DNA of 64,000 nucleotides from Myxococcus stipitatus (GCF_021412625.1 NZ_JAKCFI010000019.1:1-64000), one strand, 5' to 3'. Counted from the first letter of the stretch, positions 52,512 through 61,369 are shown. Translations and numbers: made by a program. The notes: generated from the letters alone by a model not told the origin.

Positions 52512-53777
52512 ATGCGGTGCCCGGAGTGCGGCGAAGCCTCGAACGCGCGGCTGAAGTACTGCGAGAACTGTGGCGCGAAGATGCCGGACACCCCCGCGCT
52601 GACGACGGGTTCACGGCCGGCGTTGCGGCCCTCCCGTCCCCAGCGCGCGCTCGACGAGCCGTCGTACGCCGCGGAGATCCTCGACGAGGCGGATGACTAC
52701 GCGCAGGGCGGTCAACGCGGCCAACCCGCGTACGCGGCGGCGCCCGCCGTGGAGACGGGCGAGGACACCGACCCCGGGCAGGCCCGGCCGCGCTACGACG
52801 GCCCCCGGTGGTTGGCGAGCGTGCCGGGCCATTCGCAGAGCGTGGTGGGGCTGGGCATCCTCTCGTTCGCGTTGGCGCTCTCCATCCTCCCCTCCTTCGA
52901 CGGGGTCGGGGTGGTGGGGACGCTGGCGGCCCTGGTGGGCGCGGTGCTGCTGGTGGCGCGGGAGCTGCGCTCCGCGGGCGAGGCCGAGGACTTCACGAAG
53001 CTGGTGCCGGAGTTCCTGCTGCGTCCCGAGGTGCCCGCCGCGTACTCCGCGCTGCTGGTGGCGCTCGCGGTCCGCATGCTGGGCGTGGGCTTCACCCCGG
53101 TGCTGTGGCTCCTGGGCGCGGGGCTCGTGGCGCACGACCAGTACCGCAAGGTCATCGCGGGGCCGGAGGGCGTGGCGGCGCGCTACTTCGAGCCGCGGCA
53201 GCTGCTCTACATCCCCGAGGTCGTGGCGCTGGCCGGCGTGGGGTTGTGCATCCTCACGTTGTTCGCCCCCTGGGCCACGTTGAGCACGCTGCCCGACACG
53301 CCAGTGAACGCGCCCGTGCCCGCGGGTCCCCCGGAGCTCCGGGTCATCCAGCAGACGAGGCCCGCGGACGACGTGCTGTATTCGGCGGGTGGCGGCATCA
53401 CCACCCTGTCGGGCTGGGACCTGCCCGGCGCGGTGGCCGTGGAGCTGATGCTGTTGACGATGCTGGGCCTGCTCGCGCTGCGCCCGGACGTCGACCGCCC
53501 CGCCTGGGCGCGGTTCGTCCCCGCGGGCGTGACGGGGGCGGGGCTGCTCTGGGCCCTGGTCCACATGAAGCTGAGCCCCGGGCCCATCATCTTCGTCGTG
53601 GGCCTCGCGGGCGTGGGCTTCCTGGCGGTCCAGCGGCTCCGTTCCGAGCGACAGGCTCTGACCGAGCCCGCGCATGACGACGGGTCCTACGACGAGACGG
53701 AGACGGCGCAGTTGGAGACGCCCTCCACGCACGACGTGGATGACGAGACGGAAGAGGCGGCCCCGCGCCGCCGCTGA
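52512..53777 (+). CDS. Zinc-ribbon membrane protein
   Basis: A 421-residue protein that starts with a zinc ribbon: CPEC at 3-6 and CENC at 17-20 (MRCPECGEASNARLKYCENCG). It continues with a disordered acidic stretch (about 30-110) and six or seven hydrophobic segments (about 125-390). A charged acidic tail ends in RRR. No enzyme motif is seen. It stands between ccmG and the lipoprotein gene, on the same strand as the ccm genes, but nothing ties it to heme work. Confidence 0.7.
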   Translation: MRCPECGEASNARLKYCENCGAKMPDTPALTTGSRPALRPSRPQRALDEPSYAAEILDEADDYAQGGQRGQPAYAAAPAVETGEDTDPGQARPRYDGPRWLASVPGHSQSVVGLGILSFALALSILPSFDGVGVVGTLAALVGAVLLVARELRSAGEAEDFTKLVPEFLLRPEVPAAYSALLVALAVRMLGVGFTPVLWLLGAGLVAHDQYRKVIAGPEGVAARYFEPRQLLYIPEVVALAGVGLCILTLFAPWATLSTLPDTPVNAPVPAGPPELRVIQQTRPADDVLYSAGGGITTLSGWDLPGAVAVELMLLTMLGLLALRPDVDRPAWARFVPAGVTGAGLLWALVHMKLSPGPIIFVVGLAGVGFLAVQRLRSERQALTEPAHDDGSYDETETAQLETPSTHDVDDETEEAAPRRR

Positions 53778-53981
53778 CGGCCCCGTCAGGATACACGCGG
53801 GGCGTGCTCGCGGCGCGCGCGCCCGTGAGCCGGGGCGAGCCCTTCGCGGAAGGCCCCGCACTCGCGCCCCTCCGACCGTGGGCGGGGGCCGGTGGCGGTT
53901 GCCACACAGGCAGCGCGTCGGCCACGCCACACACGCGAACAAAGCCACGCGCGCATCCCGGCTCGCCTCTAGGAGAGCCGC

Positions 53982-54497
53982 ATGACCACGAACCTCAGAA
54001 CCGTCCTGGGCGCCCTCGCCCTTCTGTCGCTCTCCAGTTGCGCCGGAGGAGACGCCGACGATGCCGACGAGTCCCCGCTGGAGAGCGTCGAGCAGGGCGT
54101 CATCTTCTGCGGCCCGCTGTGTCCCCCCAACTACGCGCAGGTGGGCTTCGCCTGCAGCACCGCCTGTCCGGGAGGTTGTCCCAACGCCGTCTCGTGCGCG
54201 CCCATCCCCACCACCGTCTCCATCTGGGGCACGCCGCAAACAGTCACCGTCCCCGTGGGGCAGCTCGGCACCTCCCGCATCTGCTGGAACACGTCCGGCG
54301 TCCGCTACCCGGTGTGGATCAAGGTCAGCGCGAACGACGCGCCCGAGCAGCTCTTCACCAAGGAGAGCGATAGCGGGCGGCACTGCGAGAACGCGCCGTG
54401 GATCCAGGCGAACAGCCGCTACGTGTTCAGCATCCGCACCGCCAAGACCGGCGGCAACGTCCTGGCCAGCACCACCGTCTTCGGCGTCGCCCCCTGA
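53982..54497 (+). CDS. Cysteine-rich lipoprotein of unknown function
   Basis: A 171-residue exported protein: signal VLGALALLSLSS with lipobox LSSC, then acidic residues. A Cys-rich segment (FCGPLCPPNYAQVGFAC and CPGGC) is followed by a beta-rich domain with TVSIWGTPQTVTVPVGQLG and VWIKVSANDAPEQLF. The ATG has AGGAG upstream. No family is recognised. The tail resembles small beta-sandwich domains. It stands alone between the zinc-ribbon gene and the pentapeptide gene of the other strand. Confidence 0.68.
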   Translation: MTTNLRTVLGALALLSLSSCAGGDADDADESPLESVEQGVIFCGPLCPPNYAQVGFACSTACPGGCPNAVSCAPIPTTVSIWGTPQTVTVPVGQLGTSRICWNTSGVRYPVWIKVSANDAPEQLFTKESDSGRHCENAPWIQANSRYVFSIRTAKTGGNVLASTTVFGVAP

Positions 54498-54513
54498 GCG
54501 CCAGCAGGTGGGC

Positions 54514-55173
54514 TCAGCGGGCCTTCTTCGAGCCCTGCGCTCGCGTGGACGCCTTGGCGTGGTAGCCGTCCACCAGCATGCCCAGCGCGTGCGCCAGGGA
54601 GATGGCCGTCTCCGGGGGCACGCGCGTGTCCTTCAGCCGGTTGCGCGCCGGGTCCACCACCAGGCCCTGCGTCCCCGTGAAGACGACCCGCGTGAGGGTG
54701 CACCCCCGGAAGTTGCTGCCCGTCAGGTCCGACTCGCTGAAGTCCGAGTCCGTCAGGTCCATGTCGAAGAAGTTCGCCTCCTTGCAGATGCTGCGCAGAC
54801 AGGAGGTCTTCCGCAGGCTGAAGCCCACGAACGAGTTGTAGTGCAGGCCGCACTCCTCGAAGTACATCTCCGGGTTCGAGGCCACGCCCGACCAGTCGAT
54901 GCCCATCAGCTTCGAGCCCTCGAAGCGCACGCCACGCAGGCGCAGCGCCAGGACGCTCGCGCGCGTGAGGTTGCAGCCCTCGAAGACGCAGTCCTCGAGC
55001 TGGGTCTCCTTCCAGCGGGACGCCTGGAGCTGCACGTTGCGGAACGTGCAGCGATAGAACTCCTTGCCGCCCAGGTCCACCTCGTCGAGCGCCAGGTCGG
55101 CGAAGGTCTCGTTCTCGAAGGCCTCCTCCACGCGGAGGCGGCGCAGGAACTCGGTGGTGGCTTCCGTGCTCAT
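54514..55173 (-). CDS. Pentapeptide-repeat protein
   Basis: A 219-residue cytoplasmic protein with A(D/N)LxX-type repeats: FADLALDEVDLGGKEFYRC, QLEDCVFEGCNLTRASVL, FFDMDLTDSDFSESDLTGSNF. They fold as a right-handed quadrilateral helix (about 22-170), with a helical C-terminal part (EKAISLAHALGMLVDGY-like). Some relatives, such as Qnr, guard DNA gyrase; there is no evidence of that here. It is coupled to the upstream GNAT gene by an ATGA overlap. Confidence 0.82.
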   Translation of the reverse strand: MSTEATTEFLRRLRVEEAFENETFADLALDEVDLGGKEFYRCTFRNVQLQASRWKETQLEDCVFEGCNLTRASVLALRLRGVRFEGSKLMGIDWSGVASNPEMYFEECGLHYNSFVGFSLRKTSCLRSICKEANFFDMDLTDSDFSESDLTGSNFRGCTLTRVVFTGTQGLVVDPARNRLKDTRVPPETAISLAHALGMLVDGYHAKASTRAQGSKKAR

Positions 55174-55739
55174 GTCGGTGGGGTCCGTCCCGGGGACTGC
55201 GTGTCCTGAGGCGCGTCGACGACGTACAGCCCGTTGTCGCTGCCCATATAGGAGATGGCCCGCTCGAGTCGCAGACCGAGTCGCCGGGCGACCCGCAGCG
55301 AGGGGCCGTTCGCCGGGCTGATGATGGCGACAAGGGGAATGTCGGAGAGGTGCTTCGCGGCGAGGTCCAACGCGGCGCGCGCGACCTCCGTCGCGTAGCC
55401 CTGCCCCCAGGCCTCGGGCGCGAAGCGATAGGCGAGGTTCAACACCCGCCGGCCCTCGATTTCCTTGTGGCGCACGCCCCCCAGGCCCACGACGACGCCG
55501 GGCGCGTCGCGACGCTCCACCATCCAGTAGCCCACGCCATCCCGGGCCCAGTCCCCCAGCCAGCGGGCCAACAGGTCGCGCGCCTCGTCCATCGAGGACA
55601 AGGCGCCCGTGGCGTCGAACCGGCTCGTCTCGGGGTCCGCATGGAGGCGGTAGATGACCTCCAGGTCGCTGTCACGGACGGCGCGCAGCAACAACCGCTC
55701 GGTCGTCACTCTCTCGAACGCGGGATTCAGGGCGGACAT
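55170..55739 (-). CDS. RimJ/RimL-type GNAT acetyltransferase
   Basis: A 189-residue GNAT enzyme: TERLLLRAVRDSDLEVIYRLH (RimL/RimJ start), VGLGGVRHKEIEGRRVLNLAYRF and the acetyl-CoA loop EAWGQGYATEVARA near residue 125, then IISPANGPSLRVARRLGLRLE. It could act on a protein N-terminus, an amino acid or a small molecule. The start MSALNPAFERV was taken; the ORF extends 63 bases upstream without protein-like character. It overlaps the pentapeptide gene. Confidence 0.85.
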   Translation of the reverse strand: MSALNPAFERVTTERLLLRAVRDSDLEVIYRLHADPETSRFDATGALSSMDEARDLLARWLGDWARDGVGYWMVERRDAPGVVVGLGGVRHKEIEGRRVLNLAYRFAPEAWGQGYATEVARAALDLAAKHLSDIPLVAIISPANGPSLRVARRLGLRLERAISYMGSDNGLYVVDAPQDTQSPGRTPPT

Positions 55740-56396
55740 CCCGCGCAGCCTAACCGGTGCCCACGACCTCCGCCTCCTCAATCCGAGCCCGCGCGACAGC
55801 ACGGCGCGTCAGCCCGAGCGGGCCAGCTTCATCACCTCGTTGAACCAGGGCGCGACGAGGAAGCTCCCGGACATCCGGTACCTGCCCGTCGCGAAGGCCC
55901 GCGCCAGCATGGACCGGTGCGTGGCATCTCCCGCGAGGAACACGCGGTGGCGCCCGAACGACTTCGCGACGAGGACCCGCGGACGCCAGGGCCCGCTCCT
56001 CATGATGCCGTACGGCCGCGTGAAGCGCGTCCCGCGCCGCCCACTCGTCTCCGTGGCGGAGCGCCTGCGCAACCGCTGAACCACCCCGCAGGCCCCGCGT
56101 TCACGCCAGGCGACACCTGCCCCCTCCCCGGCATGCGCTTTCGCCGTCGGCTCCATGACCCGTGAGGTCCGGCACGCTTCCCCCAACCAACACACCGGTG
56201 GATTGCGCCACGACCAGGCCCTCGCGGCGTCCGCGCGTCCTCTAGCCTGACGCGCACCTGGAGCATCCCCTCGCATGGCACGCGTCCCGCGCATCGCCCA
56301 CGTCGCCCCCCCGGCGCACACGGCACACGTCCGCCACGGACTGGACACCTCGACGGACCCGCTGAACCGCCCGAGCCCCCGACAGGAGGCGCCTTC
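55740..56396. other. 657-base region without an intact gene
   Basis: It lies between the divergent GNAT gene and the 500-residue unknown gene. It holds the monooxygenase-like remnant at 55809-56080 (minus strand). The rest (56081-56396) shows no protein-like frame, no clear promoter and no clear repeat. Confidence 0.6.
55809..56080 (-). pseudogene. Possible 3' remnant of an FAD-dependent monooxygenase gene
   Basis: In a minus-strand frame the codons have the high third-position GC of real genes here, and the protein reads RPRVLVAKSFGRHRVFLAGDATHR. This fits the conserved VFLAGDAAH segment of FAD aromatic monooxygenases. What follows (SMLARAFATGRYRMSGSF) does not fit the GGxGxN part expected next, and the frame stops 34 residues after the motif. 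No N-terminal FAD-binding GxGxxG is found upstream. It may be a deleted gene. It may also be chance, so I mark it tentative. Confidence 0.35.
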
Positions 56397-57899
56397 GTGC
56401 GGTTGACGGTCATCCTCCCCAAGACGGACTACATCGTGGGAGAACACCGACCAGCGCGGCTCATCCTGCGCAACGAGAGCGGGATGACGCTCGCGTTCGG
56501 AGCGACCCCGCCCACCACGCCGGGAGCGGTGCGACTCACGCTCATCGGTCCCGCGCTGTCGGGAGGCGCGAGCGCGCCATGGCGAGAGGTCTCCTCGAAG
56601 GCCCTCTCTCACGCCCTCGCCGCGCGGACGGGCTCCCGGGGACGGCTCGCGCCCGGACAATCGATCGAATCCACCATCGCCTTGCACGACTGGCTCCCCG
56701 TCACGAAGCCAGGGCGCTATCGACTGGAGGCGAGCCTCCTCCACGCCGCGTACCCCGTCGTGTCATCGCCCGTCGAGTTCGACGTCCTCGCGCCTCCGCT
56801 GTGTCCCGCGTCGCTGGGCTGCGACATCGCGGGCCCCGAGGGGAGCGAGGTCCTGACCACCTGGCTCCAGGAGGTGGCGGGGCAACGCATGCTCATGACG
56901 CGTGTGTTCCACGAGACGCGGGATGGACAATCCCTGACGGCGGGTCTCCATGGGGCGGCTCGGGCGCTCGGAGCGGTCGCCCCGGGTACCTCGGAAGCCC
57001 TCGCCCCATGGTCGAACGACCCCGCGCGCATCTCGTCCGTGTCATGGCTGGTCTGGCGCAACGGCGCCTCGCTCATGGCCCTCGCCGAGCCTGCGACGAT
57101 GACCGGGCCCTTCCGCTTCGACCTGGAGGAACCGCCCGCGCGGCTCGTCCGCCCGCCGCTCCAGACGGCCGCCGGAGAGCTGTTCATCCCCGTCATCTCC
57201 GCGCGGGGAAGGGAGCTGCGGCTCATCGCCTTCCGGTCCGCGTCCGACGCGACGCACGTCACGCCGGGCTGGGAGATAGGACGCGTGAGGCTCCGAGGCG
57301 CTCCCGTGGCCTCGCGCGCGACGCTCCAGCCCGCCTCGCTCGGCAATGGTGTCAGCGTGGTGCTGATCGAACCAAGTCCCCACGGGCTCGAGGTGCACCA
57401 CGTGAGGACGTCCGGACTCGGTCGGTTTTCACGGGTGGAGACCACCCACCTGCGCGGCCTGAGCGCGCTCCCGGACTCCGAGCCTGGGCTGTGGATCGAC
57501 GCCTCGGGGAGGCTCCGCGCCGCCGTGCTGGCGTTGTCGTCGAAGGCTCCGCGACAGCTGGTCCTGGCGGAAGTCACGCACCGCCCGGATGGACGCCTGG
57601 GCCCTCCCGCGAGGATGACCGCCCTGGGCGAACTGCCCTGCGCTCCGCGCTCCGCGCTGGTCCGTCCCCACCCCGCGCTGAAGCACGCCGGGGCGTTGAC
57701 CTGGGCCATCCTCCTCGAGGACGGGCGACTGCTGGGGCCGGGGACCTCGGGCGCGCCCATGTGGACCCGCCACCCGGTGAGCCTGCCCCTGGAGCTGTAC
57801 CTGGGCCAGGGCGCCTACATCCTCACGAGGGACCCGGTGCGAGGGCCGGTGTTCGAGCCACTGCGGTCGACGCGGCCCACCGGGAGCTCCGGAGGCTGA
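56397..57899 (+). CDS. Large beta-rich protein of unknown function
   Basis: Not recognised. The 500-residue product has no signal peptide and no membrane helix. The first 130 residues look like an Ig-like fold (LTVILPKTDYIVGEHRPARLIL, GRYRLEASLLHAAYPVVSSP). The rest (about 170-490) is built of repeated beta units with short turns, for example GELFIPVISARGRELRLIAF and LTWAILLEDGRLLGPG, which suggests a beta-propeller. The GTG start has AGGAGG upstream. It stands between a gene remnant and ccmH. Confidence 0.65.
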   Translation: MRLTVILPKTDYIVGEHRPARLILRNESGMTLAFGATPPTTPGAVRLTLIGPALSGGASAPWREVSSKALSHALAARTGSRGRLAPGQSIESTIALHDWLPVTKPGRYRLEASLLHAAYPVVSSPVEFDVLAPPLCPASLGCDIAGPEGSEVLTTWLQEVAGQRMLMTRVFHETRDGQSLTAGLHGAARALGAVAPGTSEALAPWSNDPARISSVSWLVWRNGASLMALAEPATMTGPFRFDLEEPPARLVRPPLQTAAGELFIPVISARGRELRLIAFRSASDATHVTPGWEIGRVRLRGAPVASRATLQPASLGNGVSVVLIEPSPHGLEVHHVRTSGLGRFSRVETTHLRGLSALPDSEPGLWIDASGRLRAAVLALSSKAPRQLVLAEVTHRPDGRLGPPARMTALGELPCAPRSALVRPHPALKHAGALTWAILLEDGRLLGPGTSGAPMWTRHPVSLPLELYLGQGAYILTRDPVRGPVFEPLRSTRPTGSSGG

Positions 57900-58008
57900 C
57901 GGATGCCCACCTACAGGGCGCCCAGCGGGCCGGGCGTCCGACGCTCCGGTTTCGGATTCCAATGGGCGCCGGGTAGCGCTAGGTAGGGACGGCGCCCCGG
58001 GAGCCCCG

Positions 58009-58512
58009 ATGACCGCCGCCCTGCTGTCCCTGACCCTCGCCTTCGGCCTCATCACCGGCCAGTTCGCCCCGCAGCAGGCGGGCAGCGAACCGCTCGCGCC
58101 GGAGCTGGAGGTCCGAGTCCAGAAGCTCGGCAAGAACCTGCGCTGCGCCGTCTGCCAGGGCCTCTCCATCTCCGACAGCCCCTCCTCCATGGCCCGGGCC
58201 CAGCTCGACATGGTCCGCGAGCTCGTCTCCGAGGGGAAGAGCGACCAGGAGGTCGTCGACTTCTTCGTGTCCCGCTACGGCGAGTGGGTGCTCCTCGAGC
58301 CCAAGGCCGAGGGCTTCAACTGGTTCGTCTGGCTCGGGCCCGTCGCCCTGCTGGGCATCGGCGGCATCGTCATCTGGCGACAGCTCCAGCGAGGCCCGCC
58401 GGAGACCGCCGCTTCACCCGAGCAGCCCGGCGCGGCGCCCCCGCCCACGCCTTCCGCGTCCGACGACGCCGACCCCTATCTCCAGGCCGTGCGCCGGGAA
58501 CTGGAACGCTAA
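58009..58512 (+). CDS. ccmH: Cytochrome c maturation protein CcmH
   Basis: CcmH works with CcmG and CcmF on the apocytochrome cysteines. The 167-residue product has a signal peptide, the motif LRCAVCQGLSISDS (LRCxxCQ, near residue 45), the helical hairpin VRELVSEGKSDQEVVDFFVSRYGEWVLLEPK, a membrane helix (FVWLGPVALLGIGGIVIW), and a short Pro/Ala-rich tail. It lies 5.6 kb from ccmG, with other genes between, and 3 bases before a CcmI-like gene. Confidence 0.93.
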   Translation: MTAALLSLTLAFGLITGQFAPQQAGSEPLAPELEVRVQKLGKNLRCAVCQGLSISDSPSSMARAQLDMVRELVSEGKSDQEVVDFFVSRYGEWVLLEPKAEGFNWFVWLGPVALLGIGGIVIWRQLQRGPPETAASPEQPGAAPPPTPSASDDADPYLQAVRRELER

Positions 58513-58515
58513 GCC

Positions 58516-59469
58516 ATGCAGCCTCAACCGACGAACTGGTTGCCGGGAATCATCGTGCTCGCGGTGGCCTTCGTGGCCGCCGCCTCCTGGCTTCTCTTCA
58601 TGCGCCGCAAGGGCGCGCTCTCCGCGCCCGAGCCCAAGGACGGCGTGCTCGATGACCTGACCCAGCGGGCCCAGTCGCTCATCGATCAGCTCCGCGCGCT
58701 GGAGGCCGACAAGCACAACCAGAGCGCCGAACAGTACGCGGCGGAGAAGTCCCGCCTGGAGCGCGAGGCGGCGGCGGCCCTGCGCGCCAAGGACGAGCAC
58801 CTCCAGCGCAAGGTGGCGGCGACGGACGCTCCGGTGAGGCAGGCGGCCCCCGCCCCCACCGGCTGGGCCGCGCGCAATCCCCAGCTGTCCGGCGCCCTGT
58901 GGGGCGCGGGCATCGTACTGTTCTTCGGCGGCCTGGGGTACCTGCTCGTCTCCGAGCAGTCGGACCGTGGCGACGGCCAGCAGGCCACCGGCCGCATGCC
59001 GCCCGGTGGCGCCCCCGCGCAGCAGGGCGGAATGGACGACTCGGGCGAGAGCCCCGAGATGACCGAGGCCCGCACGCGGCTTGCGGGCAATCCTTCCGAC
59101 CTCGACTCCGCGTCGCTGCTCAGCCACGAGCTCATCCGGCGTCAGGCGTTCGACGAGGCCGCCACGGTGACCGCGAAGGGGCTGGCCGTGGACCCCTTCC
59201 ACGTCGAGCTGCGCGTCCACCGGGGCGTGCTGCGCGCCACCCGCGGCGACCTGGAGGGCGCCGAGGCGGAGCTGACCGAGCTGGTGGACACGTGGCCCGA
59301 CTCCCAGGAGGCGCTCATCTTCCTGGGCAGCCTCGCCCTGCGCCGGGGCGACAAGGCCAAGGCCCTCGAGCACTTCGAGCGCTTCTCCGTCGAGGTCCCC
59401 CGCAACATGCAGCCCCCGCAGCTCGCCGCGGCCATCGCGCAGCTGCGCTCGGAGGTCGCCGCTCCCTGA
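58516..59469 (+). CDS. ccmI: CcmI-like TPR protein of cytochrome c maturation
   Basis: CcmI binds apocytochrome C-termini. The 317-residue protein has an N-terminal membrane helix (LPGIIVLAVAFVAAASWLLF), a coiled-coil stretch (about 40-100), a second helix (GALWGAGIVLFFGGLGYLLV, near 135) and C-terminal TPR repeats (AFDEAATVTAKGLAVDPFHVEL, ALIFLGSLALRRGDKAKALEHF). This is the two-helix plus TPR plan of CcmI. It follows ccmH by 3 bases. The name rests on architecture and position. Confidence 0.82.
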   Translation: MQPQPTNWLPGIIVLAVAFVAAASWLLFMRRKGALSAPEPKDGVLDDLTQRAQSLIDQLRALEADKHNQSAEQYAAEKSRLEREAAAALRAKDEHLQRKVAATDAPVRQAAPAPTGWAARNPQLSGALWGAGIVLFFGGLGYLLVSEQSDRGDGQQATGRMPPGGAPAQQGGMDDSGESPEMTEARTRLAGNPSDLDSASLLSHELIRRQAFDEAATVTAKGLAVDPFHVELRVHRGVLRATRGDLEGAEAELTELVDTWPDSQEALIFLGSLALRRGDKAKALEHFERFSVEVPRNMQPPQLAAAIAQLRSEVAAP

Positions 59470-59492
59470 GGGCAGCGGCCCCTCGCGTCCGG

Positions 59493-60728
59493 TCAGTCCA
59501 CCTCCTCCATCGCGTTCTCATCCACGACGGAGGCGCCCCCCATGGCGTCTCCGGGCCAGGTCGCGCCCGCGATGCCCCCCTCGACGTGGTCGTAGAACAG
59601 CACGACCGCATCGTGCAGCCAGCCCTGGTGGTTCATGACGAACGACCGCGCCTGGATGAGGTTGGGCTTCTTGATGACGTTGCAGAAATCGAGGTAGGCG
59701 AGGGTCCTGTTCAAGGCCACGCCCGTGTCGCTCCGGATGAAGTCCGCCTTGCTCCGGTAGCTGTCGGGCAGGTCCCGCTTCGTGTACGGGACGACCTGGC
59801 CGGCCCGCATGGCCTCGTAGATGAACGCGGCTTCGATGGCCCACGCGCGCCATTCCGCGTGGAGCGTCGCCTCGTCCTGACCGTTGAACTTCACGTGTCC
59901 GCCGAGATGGTCGATGGCGTGTTGCGTCTCGTGAATCATGGCCGCGAGGAGGCCATTGAGCTCGGAGCCCCCTTCCTTGATCTGCTCCGGAGTCAGGGGG
60001 CGCACGATGATCCTCCCCGACCCGGCGCTCACCTTGGTGTAGACGGCGCCCCCGGGAGGTTCCGGTTCGGCGTTCTCCGGGAACCTCACGATGATGTTCT
60101 GGGGGAGCGCCTTCGCCTGCTTGAGGATGTCGTCGTAGACCTTGGACCGGAGCTTCTTGTTGACCTCCGGGTCGAGGAACCGGGCGCCCTGGAACTCGTC
60201 GTACCCGTTGGTGAAGATCAGCTTCGGCTGGAGGGCCCGGGTCGGCTCCCCCGGAGGGGCCGGGCGGGAGGCTCGTCGCGGCCCTGACCTCGCGCCCACC
60301 GGCAGGAAGTCGTCGGGCCGTCGCCCCTGCTCCAACCAGGTCCGGGCCTGACGCCCCAGGCGATCGGCCTCTTCCTCGAGCAGGCGGTCCACGAGGAAGA
60401 GCGGGACACGCGAGCGCGGTCGCCCCGTCAATCCCTCACGCTGCTGGAGCACGTGCGCCAGCTCGTGCGCGAGCAACTCGATCCCCTCCAGCGTATGGGG
60501 GCGATAGGCGCCGCGAGCGAAGTGGAGCGCTTCGCCCGATGCGAAGGCCCTTGCTCCCAGCAACTCCGCGGCGGGTCCCTCATGGACACGCACGGAGCCG
60601 AAGTCCGCGTCGAAGAACCCCTCCAGCAAGTGCCGCGATGTCGCGAGGAGAGGCATTCCATCCATCGCGGCCGACAGACGTGGCGAGCGTGGAGGGACCC
60701 CTGCGCCACGAGCGATGTCTCGAAGCAT
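59493..60728 (-). CDS. eCIS-core (DUF4157) protein with a second HExxH motif
   Basis: A 411-residue protein. The N-terminal 1-160 is DUF4157: FGSVRVHEGPAAELLGARAFASG and IELLAHELAHVLQQREG, with HELAH at 88-92. DUF4157 is the domain linked to cargo of extracellular contractile injection systems, and to toxins. The C-terminal part holds a second zinc-protease-like motif, MIHETQHAIDHLGG (HETQH at 266-270), with Glu and acidic residues after it. It has no signal peptide. I chose the ATG giving MLRDIARG after GGAGAAGG. No injection-system gene lies in the window. Confidence 0.82.
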   Translation of the reverse strand: MLRDIARGAGVPPRSPRLSAAMDGMPLLATSRHLLEGFFDADFGSVRVHEGPAAELLGARAFASGEALHFARGAYRPHTLEGIELLAHELAHVLQQREGLTGRPRSRVPLFLVDRLLEEEADRLGRQARTWLEQGRRPDDFLPVGARSGPRRASRPAPPGEPTRALQPKLIFTNGYDEFQGARFLDPEVNKKLRSKVYDDILKQAKALPQNIIVRFPENAEPEPPGGAVYTKVSAGSGRIIVRPLTPEQIKEGGSELNGLLAAMIHETQHAIDHLGGHVKFNGQDEATLHAEWRAWAIEAAFIYEAMRAGQVVPYTKRDLPDSYRSKADFIRSDTGVALNRTLAYLDFCNVIKKPNLIQARSFVMNHQGWLHDAVVLFYDHVEGGIAGATWPGDAMGGASVVDENAMEEVD

Positions 60729-61055
60729 GACGACCTTCTCCGAAGTGAGAGATGGACTCAATGCTCTCACCTCGAATCGCGCCGGACAATCCATCACAAA
60801 CCCGACACGCCCCCGGGAAGGTGCGTCCCCGGAGGACGCTCACGCGTCCCATCAGGACGCGTCAGCGAAAACCCTCTCACCCGCGGGCCTGCAATCGCAG
60901 CGCAACCCCGGCCGCGAGTCCCGCCACCGCGACCGCACCCTCACCAGCGCCGACACCCTGCGCCGCCCCCACACCCGGTATCGACACCTCGACACTCATG
61001 CACCTGTGATACGAATCAAGCGCAGTCCCCCAACCATCGCTGCCGGGAGTCGGTC
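60729..61055. other. 327-base divergent intergenic region
   Basis: It lies between the DUF4157 gene and the small lipoprotein gene, and should hold both promoters. It is less GC-biased at third positions than genes. I see no convincing frame, repeat or promoter box. Confidence 0.5.
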
Positions 61056-61328
61056 ATGTCCAAGTTGAGCGCGGTGCTGTGCGGTGTCGCGGTTTCGGTC
61101 CTCAGCGCCTGTGGTGGCGCCGAGCCTCAGGAGGCCGGCGCGGAGGAGGTCGGGTCGACGGAGCAGGCCATCATCTGGGCTTGCGACGGCACCCGTGACT
61201 TCGACCGCATCTGGAAGCAGAACGGCGTCGAGGTGGGTCGCGAGAGCTGCTACTGCGATGGCACCCTCGTCACGTACGGCACCCTGCGAGGCAGCTACAC
61301 GCAGAACCTAATCCGCTACTGCAACTGA
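61056..61328 (+). CDS. Small cysteine-containing lipoprotein
   Basis: A 90-residue exported protein: hydrophobic signal (LSAVLCGVAVSVLSAC) with lipobox LSAC, an acidic linker, then a short domain with WACDGTRDF, GRESCYCDGTLVTYG and a terminal IRYCN. Cysteine spacing suggests disulfide bonds. Small lipoproteins of this shape (perhaps DUF6289) are frequent in myxobacteria, without known role. GGGAGT precedes the ATG. A terminator-like hairpin follows. Confidence 0.65.
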   Translation: MSKLSAVLCGVAVSVLSACGGAEPQEAGAEEVGSTEQAIIWACDGTRDFDRIWKQNGVEVGRESCYCDGTLVTYGTLRGSYTQNLIRYCN

Positions 61329-61337
61329 TGGCCTGTC

Positions 61338-61369
61338 GGGGGCGGCGCTGGCACCCACGCGCCGTCCCC
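61338..61369 (+). terminator. Hairpin after the small lipoprotein gene
   Basis: GGGGGCGGCG pairs with CGCCGTCCCC (one G-T pair), a 10-bp stem with a 12-base loop, 10 bases after the stop. No T-run follows. The next gene converges, so it may serve both strands. Confidence 0.5.

Noticed and set aside
56081-56744. Upstream part of the minus-strand frame that holds the VFLAGDATH motif
   Set aside because: The composition is not protein-like and most of it lies opposite the plus-strand 500-residue gene; only 55809-56080 has gene-like codon use.
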